A DNA stretch of 45,583 nt. Source: Acidobacteriota bacterium. Its GTDB lineage: Bacteria; Acidobacteriota; Blastocatellia; Pyrinomonadales; Pyrinomonadaceae. This document shows, in pieces, positions 9,607 to 16,539 of this stretch (the stretch's first letter is position 1; the number at the start of each line of letters is the position of its first letter). The stretch covers positions 1 through 45,583 of the forward strand of contig QHXN01000112.1 of the NCBI GenBank assembly GCA_003222975.1, read 5' to 3'. Made by a program: the position numbers and the translations under genes. Below the pieces are notes generated by a model. The model made no database searches. It was not told the origin of the DNA and saw only the letters and a list, made by a program, of their open reading frames with translations.

Positions 9607-10068
9607 CTATTTGAATCTCCGCCCGGTGAAGTTGCGAACCGTCGGCTTCATCGTTACTGCCCAAGTGCCGAGGGCAGTCGGGCTGATATCTGCGTTTTCA
9701 TTGGGGTCGAAGTCAACCATGAGCCGCTCTTTCGCGGGGAACTCCGGCGAGCCGGGGCGGATCGCGCCCGCGAGCCTCTCCTCGCCCGGACGCGCCGACG
9801 GGCGCGTCGCAAGGTAAGCCAGACCCGCGACGAGCGCGAGCGCCACAAGGGCGACGACGGCGAAGATGACGCGGCGCGACTTGTCCGCCTCCTGGCGCGG
9901 GCGACCAAACGTTGGCGCGGTGACGACGCGCGGTTGCGCGCCCTCGCTTCCCGCGTCCTGCGCGGCGGCCTCAGCGCCGGGCGACACGGCCTTGCCGCAT
10001 TGCGGACAGGAGTCTTTCCCTTCTCCGACCTCGGCACCACAGTGCTGGCAACGAACCACTGCCGGCAT
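9607..10068 (-). CDS. Zinc-ribbon, single-pass membrane protein
   Basis: 153 residues from ATG 10068, chosen over longer upstream frames because a purine-rich GAGGAGAGGGG site lies directly before it and the zinc ribbon begins at once. Cys7, Cys10, Cys21 and Cys24 (CQHC...CPQC) form a typical ribbon. A membrane helix follows around residues 65-85 (VIFAVVALVALALVAGLAYLA). The outer C-terminal domain ends in WAVTMKPTVRNFTGRRFK, which I do not recognise. It lies downstream of a sensor kinase on the same strand and converges with the ABC ATPase gene. Function unknown. Confidence 0.85.
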   Translation of the reverse strand: MPAVVRCQHCGAEVGEGKDSCPQCGKAVSPGAEAAAQDAGSEGAQPRVVTAPTFGRPRQEADKSRRVIFAVVALVALALVAGLAYLATRPSARPGEERLAGAIRPGSPEFPAKERLMVDFDPNENADISPTALGTWAVTMKPTVRNFTGRRFK

Positions 10069-10150
10069 GTCCCCTCTCCTCACGAACGAAATCAAATCTC
10101 GGCGTCGCGCCGCGGGCGAAAGCCGAATGCTGAATGCTGACAGCTTTTTT

Positions 10151-12514
10151 TCAGACGGCGCGCAGGCGTCGCTCGGACTCCTCCGGCTTCTGCGACTGTA
10201 TCTGGACGAGCGAGCCGGTTCCGGTGCGCGGTCGCGCCTCGCACGGCCAGGTGATGCGGAAGCGGCTGCCCTCGTTCGGTCGGCTCTCGACCGTGATCTC
10301 GCCTTCGAGCAGCTCGACGATCTTGCGCGTGAGCGCCAGCCCCAAGCCCACGCCGCTGTAGGAGCGCGCCAGGCGGTCGTCAACCTGCCGGAAGCGCTCG
10401 AAGATGACGGAGAGCGCGTCGCTCGAAATGCCTATCCCTGTGTCGGCGACTTCAATATACCACCGCTTCGCGCCGTCCGCGCCCGCCGTCACAGAGACCT
10501 GGCCCGTGGACGTGAACTTGATGGCGTTCGAGACGAGGCACGTGATGACCTGCGTCAGCTTGCGCCGGTCTGTGCGGACGCGGCCCAGTTCGGGCGCGAC
10601 GGCGAGCGACAGTTCGATCTTCTTGGCGCGCGCCTCGTCGGCGAAGCTCTCGGCCACGGAGTTGACCACCTCGGTGACGCTCAGCACTTCGAGTTGCAGC
10701 GCCGAGCGGCCCGCTTCGAGGCGCGAGTATTCGAGCATCTCGTTGACGAGGTCGAGCAGAGAGCGCGCGTTGCGCTCCATGCGCCCGAGGGCGTCCGTCT
10801 GGAGCGGCGCGAGCGGGGCCGAAGGGTCGCGCGCCAGTATCTGGCACAGGCCGATGATGACGTTCAAGGGCGTCCGCAGCTCGTGGCTCATGTTGGCGAC
10901 GAAGGCGGACTTCAGTCGGTCGTGCTCGCGCAGACGGTCGTAGGCCGCCAGTAGTTCGTCGTGCCGGCGCACGTCGTCCGTGATGTCGCGGAAGACGGCG
11001 ACGACCCCCTCGTTGAGACCGCTGTCGCCGACGAGCGGCGTCGCGCTCACGGAGACGACGCGCTCCCCGCCTTCGCGTTGCAGGAGCTTGCAGCGCTCCG
11101 CGGAGACGTGCTCGCCGCGCTCGCGCGCGCGGCTAATGGGCGTGTCCCCCGCCGCGATGATGTGGCCGTCCAGGTCGCGCAGCGCCATGTCGGCGACGAG
11201 CGCGTGAACCCCGTCGCGGAACTCGCCCGGCTCGCGACCGAGGATGCGCGCTGCCGCCGGGTTGACGCGGTAGCGACCGTCGGCGTCCACGATGACGACG
11301 CCCTCGACCATCTGGTTGATGACGCTCGCCAGTTCCGCCGCGCGCGACTTCTCCGCGGCGAAGGCCGCGGTCGCCAGGCGCTCGGCGCGGACGCGCTTCG
11401 AGACCTCCGACAGGATGAGTATTAGATCGCCGCGCCCTTCACTTTGTTCCGTCACGGGCCACGCGATCACGTCCCAGAATTTCTGCTCGTCGCGACGCTC
11501 GCCGCCGGCGCGCGCGGCCAGTTCCAACGGCACGCCGTAGCTGACGAAGGCCCGGCGCGTGCGCCGCACGCCCTCGACCACCTCGCTCAAGACGGAAAGC
11601 CCGGCGGCGACCTCGTACAGACTGCGCCCCGTCAGGTCGCTCGTGCCGCGCTTCGTCATCCGCGCGAACGCCGCGTTGACTTTCCGCACGATGAGCTTCG
11701 CGTCGAGCACGGCGACGCCGAGGGGCAGGCTGTCGAGCACTTCGCCAATGAAGGCGCTCTGGCGGGCGACGGTCTCGAACTTGGCCTCGAGGCTCTCGGC
11801 CATCGTGTTGAAGCTGCTCGCGAGCGTGCCCACCTCGTCGTCGGTTTCGACCCGCGCGCGCTCGTTCAGGTTCCCTTCGCCGAGCGTCGAGGCCGCGGCG
11901 GCGAGACTCTGCAAGGGCTTCGTGAAGCGACCGACCGCCCACACCGCGAGCACGCACGAGGCCGCGAGCGTGACGGCCCACGCCGCCGCGAGCAGGAGCA
12001 TCGAGCGGCCCGCGGGCGACCCTTCGGGCGCGGGCATGCCGACGGCCACACTCCACCCCGAAGGCTCGGCGCGCGCCACGCACGTCACGCGGCTCGCGCC
12101 GTCGCCCCAGCGTACCTGTTCGACTCGTTCGGGAAGAATGTCCGGCGCGAGCGCCGCCGCGCCCGGCCTCGGCAGAACGGTGTGACCTTCGGCGTCGAAC
12201 ACGGCGACGGCGGCCTGCGTGCCCCGCAGCGCCCTGCGCGTCAGGCGCGCGTAAAGCTCGCCCGCGTCCGAGGCGGAGAGGGACTGAGGGTCGGCGGCCT
12301 GCGCCGGATGCGCCTCGACCCACGATTCGAGTGCGATGGCTTGGCCTTCGGCCTCGACGCGCGCGATGGCCGCTGACTGGTCGGTCAGACTCTGCTGGTA
12401 GCTGCGCAGTTGGTGGAGGCCGACGAGGAGCAGCGGCAGGGAAAGCGCGCCCAGCATCAGGAGCAGTTTGGTACGCACGCCGAGCGCGTTATGTAGCTTT
12501 ACCGCACGTCTCAT
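10151..12514 (-). CDS. Membrane sensor histidine kinase (HAMP-PAS-PAS-HisKA-HATPase)
   Basis: 787 residues from ATG 12514, with AGGGGAA just upstream; a GTG at 12532 would add six. An N-terminal membrane helix, an extracytoplasmic sensing domain to about residue 165 and a second helix (SMLLLAAAWAVTLAASCVLA) are followed by a HAMP region and two PAS-like domains (IGEVLDSLPLGVAVLD; VINQMVEGVVIVDADGRY). The transmitter has the H-box MSHELRTPLN near residue 541, N-box NAIKFT, G1 DTGIGI, F-box FERFRQVD and G2 GVGLGLAL. No receiver domain is attached. The CheY-like regulator at 13198-13581 and the RsbRD-N-like protein at 12534-13022 precede it on the same strand and are plausible partners. The ligand is unknown. 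Confidence 0.95.
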   Translation of the reverse strand: MRRAVKLHNALGVRTKLLLMLGALSLPLLLVGLHQLRSYQQSLTDQSAAIARVEAEGQAIALESWVEAHPAQAADPQSLSASDAGELYARLTRRALRGTQAAVAVFDAEGHTVLPRPGAAALAPDILPERVEQVRWGDGASRVTCVARAEPSGWSVAVGMPAPEGSPAGRSMLLLAAAWAVTLAASCVLAVWAVGRFTKPLQSLAAAASTLGEGNLNERARVETDDEVGTLASSFNTMAESLEAKFETVARQSAFIGEVLDSLPLGVAVLDAKLIVRKVNAAFARMTKRGTSDLTGRSLYEVAAGLSVLSEVVEGVRRTRRAFVSYGVPLELAARAGGERRDEQKFWDVIAWPVTEQSEGRGDLILILSEVSKRVRAERLATAAFAAEKSRAAELASVINQMVEGVVIVDADGRYRVNPAAARILGREPGEFRDGVHALVADMALRDLDGHIIAAGDTPISRARERGEHVSAERCKLLQREGGERVVSVSATPLVGDSGLNEGVVAVFRDITDDVRRHDELLAAYDRLREHDRLKSAFVANMSHELRTPLNVIIGLCQILARDPSAPLAPLQTDALGRMERNARSLLDLVNEMLEYSRLEAGRSALQLEVLSVTEVVNSVAESFADEARAKKIELSLAVAPELGRVRTDRRKLTQVITCLVSNAIKFTSTGQVSVTAGADGAKRWYIEVADTGIGISSDALSVIFERFRQVDDRLARSYSGVGLGLALTRKIVELLEGEITVESRPNEGSRFRITWPCEARPRTGTGSLVQIQSQKPEESERRLRAV

Positions 12515-12533
12515 TTCCCCTGCCCCTTGCACA

Positions 12534-13022
12534 CTACTTGCGACGCTTGGGCGGCGGCCAGACCGACCCGCGCGTCGGCACTACGGGTCGCAAACTCGCC
12601 GCGTAAACCAGAATCGCCTGTGCAATCAACTCGTCGCAGAAGAGGCGCGTGCGCCGCAGCGCGCCGCGCAATTCCCGCAGGTCGCCTTCGACGACGCCCG
12701 GCCCCTCTTCCCAAAGAAATTCGCATAAAGCATCCCTTAAAAGCATCAACTCGCGTGCCACTTCGTCAATCAAAACCCCCTGCTGGAAGCGCGCCTGCGC
12801 GAAGCCCCGCAGACGCGGCGCGGCCATGGCGATCTCGTCGGCGCTCGCCCGCTCGTCGAGCAAGTAGCCCAGCTCTTCGAAAACCTCTGGGAGGCATTCG
12901 ACGAGTTCGCGCGCCGAGAGTATGGTCGCCAGGTCTGTGCGGCGGTCGGCGTAGATTTCATCAACCCACGCGCGCGCGAACGAGTCGAGGTGCTGGCGGA
13001 AGAGTGATGAGAACCGGCGCAT
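12534..13022 (-). CDS. RsbRD N-terminal-domain-like protein
   Basis: 162 residues from ATG 13022. The reading frame extends to a TTG at 13037, but those codons belong to a repeat arm, so the ATG is preferred. The all-helical protein (FARAWVDEIYADRRTDL; ARFQQGVLIDEVARELMLLRDALCEFL) resembles the non-haem-globin-like RsbRD-N domain found in stressosome co-antagonists and in some kinases, here standing alone without the STAS part. It ends 20 bases before the sensor kinase start and is probably co-transcribed with it. It may feed a signal to the kinase. The family call is from pattern, not from a search. Confidence 0.65.
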   Translation of the reverse strand: MRRFSSLFRQHLDSFARAWVDEIYADRRTDLATILSARELVECLPEVFEELGYLLDERASADEIAMAAPRLRGFAQARFQQGVLIDEVARELMLLRDALCEFLWEEGPGVVEGDLRELRGALRRTRLFCDELIAQAILVYAASLRPVVPTRGSVWPPPKRRK

Positions 13023-13029
13023 AAAAGCT

Positions 13030-13199
13030 GTCAGCAATCAGCGGTCAGCAGTCAGCTAAAACCTCTGCGTCCTTTGCGAACACTTGCGCGTCCTGCGGCG
13101 GTTAAGAGGGTCGCACTTAGCCGCCGCAGGACGCGAAGTGTTCGCAAAGAGCGCGAAGGCATCTTAAGTTGATTGCTGATTGCTGACCGCTGATTGCTC
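13030..13199. repeat. Double-layer nested inverted repeat (GTCAGCA outer, TGCGTCCTTTGCG inner)
   Basis: The outer arms at about 13030-13056 and 13173-13199 are made of GTCAGCA/ATCAGCG-type words. Inside them a second, unrelated pair at about 13062-13106 and 13115-13158 is near-complementary over more than 40 bases (CCTTTGCGAACACTT / AAGTGTTCGCAAAG). The whole fills the gap between two same-strand genes and touches the response-regulator stop. Confidence 0.9.
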
Positions 13200-13581
13200 A
13201 TTTCGTCAAACGGTTGAGAAGCTGTACGAGCTGATCGAAATCAATCGGCTTGGTGACGTACTCGTTGCAGCCGGCGGCGAGAGCCTCGGCGTGGAAGTCC
13301 GCGGAGTCGTGCGCGGAGACGGCGACGATGGGGACTTTCGAGAGGCCGTCATACTCGCGTATGCGGCGCGTGGCGGCCAGCCCGTCGAGCATCGGCAGGC
13401 TCAAGTCCATCAGGATGATGTCGGGCCGCTCGCGCCGCGCGGCTTCGACGGCCTGCTGGCCGTTGATGGCCTCGACCACGCGGTAGCCGCTCATCTCCAA
13501 AAGCCGCCGCATCATAAAGCGGTTGTCCTCGAAGTCTTCGACCACGAGGACGGTCGGGCGCGAGTCGTTCGTTTCACCCAT
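13198..13581 (-). CDS. Single-domain response regulator (CheY-like)
   Basis: 127 residues from ATG 13581, preceded by GGGGGAG; a GTG at 13641 would add 20 unconserved residues. Receiver features are VLVVEDFEDNR (acidic pocket), phospho-acceptor Asp in IILMDLSLP, VSAHDS (Ser in the Thr/Ser position) and the conserved Lys in YVTKPID. There is no output domain, so it probably acts by protein contact, perhaps as phosphate acceptor of the downstream kinase at 10151-12514. It is separated from the next gene by the large nested hairpin. Confidence 0.93.
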   Translation of the reverse strand: MGETNDSRPTVLVVEDFEDNRFMMRRLLEMSGYRVVEAINGQQAVEAARRERPDIILMDLSLPMLDGLAATRRIREYDGLSKVPIVAVSAHDSADFHAEALAAGCNEYVTKPIDFDQLVQLLNRLTK

Positions 13582-13798
13582 GCCGGACTTCTCCCCCTGC
13601 TCCGCGTTCAGACTTGAGACACCCACGCCGCCCTCTCCCACGTACTACTAGCAAACACTCAACTTTTTTGTTAAGATGCCGAATCGAAACGCAACACAAA
13701 AAACAAGACGACTTGGGCTTAATCCGTACATCACGCGAAGGCCCTTGAAGTCTTCTGTCTCGCGGGCGCGTTCCCTGCGGAAGGCTGCGGCAGTTACG

Positions 13799-14452
13799 AT
13801 GAAGCCCTTAAAATCAGAGTCACAAGACGCAGAGACGCTTCGCGAACTCGGCAGCGCGTCCGTACAAATCGTGCACGACCTTAAAAATCAGTTGAATGGT
13901 CTCAAACTCTATGCCACGTTCCTGCGCAAGCGCATGGAGAAGGGCGAACATCCGGCGGACGAGCTTGAGACCGTCTCGAAGCTGATCGCGGGGCTGGAGC
14001 GCGCGGCCACGGACATGACGCTGCTCATCCGCTACGGGCGTCCGCTTGAGCTGCGCCGACAGCCCGGCACAGACCTCGCGCGCCTGCTCTCGGACGCGTC
14101 AGACGCCGCGCACGTCGAGACCGCCGGAGGCTCTTACGAGGGCGACTTCGACCCCGCTTTGCTCGCGGAAGCCTTGAAGAATATCGCCGTCGGCGGTCGC
14201 GTCGAAGGCCGTCCGGAGGGCGACGACGCGGCGGAGGTTCGGCTGCGCCAGGAGCAGACGGCGGGCGGGCCGGTGGCCGTCGTCGAGTGGCGCGGCGTCT
14301 TCGGGCCGAGCGCTCAAGAAGACCCCTTCCGAAGTCTCGCCGGGGGCGCGGGCCTGCGCCTGGCGCTCGCCGCCAAGATCGTCCGCGCGCACGGCGGCGA
14401 AGTCTCGCACGAAGGCGGTGTCGCGCGCGCGCGCCTGCCGTTACGGAAATGA
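13799..14452 (+). CDS. Degenerate cytoplasmic histidine kinase
   Basis: 217 residues from ATG 13799; the frame is open back to 13676, but that part is basic and unlike a protein domain. The H-box SVQIVHDLKNQLNGLKLY carries the phospho-acceptor His in a dimerisation helix pair. The ATPase part is shortened: the N-box is only hinted at in ALKNIAVGG, no DxGxG G1 box is visible, but a G2-like GGAGLRLALAAKIVRAHGGEV remains. It lies 91 bases before an NtrC-type regulator and is probably its partner, either as a very divergent kinase or as a phosphotransfer or phosphatase protein. No membrane segment or sensor domain is present. Confidence 0.72.
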   Translation: MKPLKSESQDAETLRELGSASVQIVHDLKNQLNGLKLYATFLRKRMEKGEHPADELETVSKLIAGLERAATDMTLLIRYGRPLELRRQPGTDLARLLSDASDAAHVETAGGSYEGDFDPALLAEALKNIAVGGRVEGRPEGDDAAEVRLRQEQTAGGPVAVVEWRGVFGPSAQEDPFRSLAGGAGLRLALAAKIVRAHGGEVSHEGGVARARLPLRK

Positions 14453-14523
14453 TGAACGATGAATGATGAATGGAGAGTAAGCGGTCTTCAATTCATCATT
14501 CATCATTCCGCATTCCGCATTTC
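14447..14523. repeat. Inverted repeat, GATGAATG word family
   Basis: An arm at about 14447-14472 pairs with 14490-14515 and beyond, with a GCATTCC word duplicated in the right arm so that the arms differ in length. It includes the stop codon of the kinase-like gene and ends just before the ribosome site (GGGGGAG) of the next gene. Confidence 0.85.
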
Positions 14524-14543
14524 TCTTAAGGGGGAGATCGAAC

Positions 14544-15938
14544 GTGGAACGTAAGGAAGTACGCATCCTGGTGGTTGACGACGAGCCGATGATGACCGAC
14601 TCGCTCAAGCAGAACCTCGTCGAGGAGGGCTACACGGTGGACACCGCGTCGAGCGGGGCGCAGGCCGTCGAGTTGTTCGACGGGAGCGGCCATCACCTCG
14701 TCGTCTGCGACCTCCAACTGCCCGACAGGGAGATGAACGGGATGGACGTGCTCCGGCACGTCAAGGAAACGCGCCCGTCCACCGAAGTTATCGTGATGAC
14801 CGGCTACGGCACGGTCGAGCGCGCGGTCGAGGCGACGAAGGCCGGCGCGTTCTGGTTCTTAGAAAAACCATTCGACTTCGAGGTGCTGCTCCCGCTGGTC
14901 GAGCGCGCGTTAGAGCGCCACGAGCTTCTGACCGAGACCGAGACGATGCGCCGCCAGCTCTCGACGCGCACCGAGTATTTCAACATCATCGGCGCGTCGC
15001 GCCAGATGCAGCAAATCTACGAGACCATCGAGTCGGTCGCGAAGTCGGACGCAAACGTCCTCATCGTCGGCGAGTCGGGCACGGGCAAGGAACTCATCGC
15101 CAACGCCATCCACTACAACTCGCTCCGCCACAAGAAGCCCTTCGTCAAGGTCAACTGCGCCGCGCTCCCCAAAGAACTGATCGAGTCGGAGCTGTTCGGC
15201 CACACGAAGGGCGCTTTCACGGGCGCGCACGCCGACAAGGACGGACTCATACAACACGCCGAGGGCGGCTCGCTGCTGCTCGACGAGATAGCCGAGATGC
15301 CCGTCGAGCTTCAGCCGAAGCTTTTGCGCGTCCTGCAAGAGCGCAGCTACCGCAAGCTCGGCTCGGAGAAGACCTACCCCGTTGACTTCCGACTCATCAC
15401 CTCGACCAACCGCCTGCCGGCGGACGCCATCCGCGACGGGGCGCTGCGCGACGACCTCTTCTACCGCATCTCGACCATCACGATCCACGTCCCGCCCTTG
15501 CGCGAGCGCTCCGAGGACATCCAACTGCTCGCCGAATTCTTCCTCAAGCAGTACGCGCGCAAGTACCAGCGCCCGATCAGCGGCATTTCGCAGTCGGCCT
15601 ACCAGCGTCTGTTCGGCCACGGCTGGCCCGGCAACGTGCGCGAACTTCAGAACGTTGTGGAGCGCGCCGTGCTCCTCGCCAAGAACAACAAGATAGACCC
15701 CGTTGACCTGCCCTTCGACAACGGCTCGCTCCCCGAAAAGAACGCGGCGGGCGCGAACTGGGACGTGCCGCCCAACATGACCCTGGAAGAGATCGAGAAG
15801 TTCGTCATCGAGCGCACGCTCCAACGAACGGGCGGCAACAAGCAGGCCGCGGCCAACCTCCTCGGCATCTACCGCCCGCGCCTCTACAGCAAAATTAAGA
15901 AGTACAAGATAGACATCCCGGCGCTCATCGCATCATAA
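14544..15938 (+). CDS. NtrC-family sigma-54-dependent response regulator
   Basis: 464 residues from GTG 14544, with GGGGGAG seven bases upstream. The receiver spans residues 1-125 (ILVVDDEPMM; phospho-Asp in LVVCDLQLP; Lys in FLEKPFDFE). The AAA+ domain follows with GESGTGKE, ELFGHTKGAFTGA, LLLDEIAEMP and HGWPGNVRELQ. A Fis-type helix-turn-helix closes the protein (GGNKQAAANLLGIYRPRLYSK). All catalytic and sigma-54 contact motifs are intact. The kinase-like protein immediately upstream is the likely partner. Targets are unknown; no enhancer is identified here. Confidence 0.95.
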   Translation: MERKEVRILVVDDEPMMTDSLKQNLVEEGYTVDTASSGAQAVELFDGSGHHLVVCDLQLPDREMNGMDVLRHVKETRPSTEVIVMTGYGTVERAVEATKAGAFWFLEKPFDFEVLLPLVERALERHELLTETETMRRQLSTRTEYFNIIGASRQMQQIYETIESVAKSDANVLIVGESGTGKELIANAIHYNSLRHKKPFVKVNCAALPKELIESELFGHTKGAFTGAHADKDGLIQHAEGGSLLLDEIAEMPVELQPKLLRVLQERSYRKLGSEKTYPVDFRLITSTNRLPADAIRDGALRDDLFYRISTITIHVPPLRERSEDIQLLAEFFLKQYARKYQRPISGISQSAYQRLFGHGWPGNVRELQNVVERAVLLAKNNKIDPVDLPFDNGSLPEKNAAGANWDVPPNMTLEEIEKFVIERTLQRTGGNKQAAANLLGIYRPRLYSKIKKYKIDIPALIAS

Positions 15939-16059
15939 GTTCAAAGTTCCAGGTTCAAAGTTCAAAGTTTAAAGTTTAAGACGAAAAGTGAAGCGCCAGC
16001 CCCGCGACTGATTCAGGCTGGCGCTTTAACTTGGAACTTTGAACCTGGAACTTTGAACT
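15939..16059. repeat. Inverted repeat, TTCAAAG heptamer family, with inner stem
   Basis: The arm at 15939-15973 is a string of GTTCAAA/GTTCCAG heptamers and is the reverse complement of 16026-16059 with about one difference. It begins right after the regulator's stop and ends at the stop of queD, filling the space between convergent genes. Confidence 0.92.
15991..16026. terminator. Bidirectional terminator-like stem inside the repeat
   Basis: AAGCGCCAGCC at 15991-16001 pairs perfectly with GGCTGGCGCTT at 16016-16026 across a 14-base loop, with a short T run on the plus strand. It sits between two convergent genes. Confidence 0.65.
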
Positions 16060-16432
16060 AATCAACCTGATAAGTCGCGACGCTCGTCGGCGTCTCGAAG
16101 CAGCGAACCTTATAGACCTGCGCGCGCTCGTCGCCGACGCGGTGTGCGACGCGCTCAAGGATGTAGCGGGCGAGATTTTCCGCCGACGGGTTTAGCTCCT
16201 CGTCGAAGGGCGGAAGCTCGTTGATGTTGCGGTGGTCGAGGTAGTTCACGACCTCGTCCGCCGCCGCCTTCAGCTCGACGAAGTCAACGAGCAGCCCCGT
16301 GCTATTTAGCTCGCGCCCGCGGGCGTAAATCTCGACGCGGTAGTTGTGCCCGTGCAGGTTCTCGCACTTGCCGCGATAGCCGCGCAGTTGGTGCGCGCTC
16401 GAAAAGTTACGCTCGATCATCACTTCAAACAT
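16058..16432 (-). CDS. queD: 6-carboxy-5,6,7,8-tetrahydropterin synthase / PTPS-family enzyme
   Basis: 124 residues from ATG 16432; the frame continues to 16453 only through a repeat arm. This zinc enzyme converts 7,8-dihydroneopterin triphosphate to carboxytetrahydropterin in queuosine and deazapurine synthesis. Zinc ligands appear as His in SSAHQL and the pair in NLHGHNY; the catalytic Cys is in GKCENLHGH. LLVDFVELKAAADEV and LDHRNINELPPF are family motifs, as is the PSAENLARYI helix. Length is normal. No other queuosine gene is in view. A pterin-synthase role cannot be fully excluded. Confidence 0.93.
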   Translation of the reverse strand: MFEVMIERNFSSAHQLRGYRGKCENLHGHNYRVEIYARGRELNSTGLLVDFVELKAAADEVVNYLDHRNINELPPFDEELNPSAENLARYILERVAHRVGDERAQVYKVRCFETPTSVATYQVD

Positions 16433-16539
16433 AGTCCAAAGTTTAAAGTTCAAAGTTCAAAGTCGCAAGCCGATACTTCGCGCCCGTGGCTCACGTTTTT
16501 CAGATAGGTTCATTAACTTTGAACTTTGAACTTTGGACT
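16433..16539. repeat. Inverted repeat, TTCAAAG heptamer family, unequal arms
   Basis: The left arm at 16433-16463 has one more heptamer (GTTTAAA) than the right arm at 16515-16539. The spacer is about 50 bases. The right arm is translated as the C-terminal tail of the helicase, and the left arm abuts the queD start codon. Confidence 0.88.

Noticed and set aside
10961..12376. Long plus-strand frames opposite the sensor kinase
   Set aside because: Antisense shadows; the minus strand shows every kinase box in one frame.
13030..13199. Repeated words taken as a CRISPR array
   Set aside because: Units are 7 bases, degenerate and arranged as inverted arms without spacers of constant length; no cas genes are present.
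13676..13798. Upstream extension of the degenerate kinase
   Set aside because: Basic, unstructured-looking codons with no ribosome site; ATG 13799 gives a more normal start, although the extension is not fully excluded.
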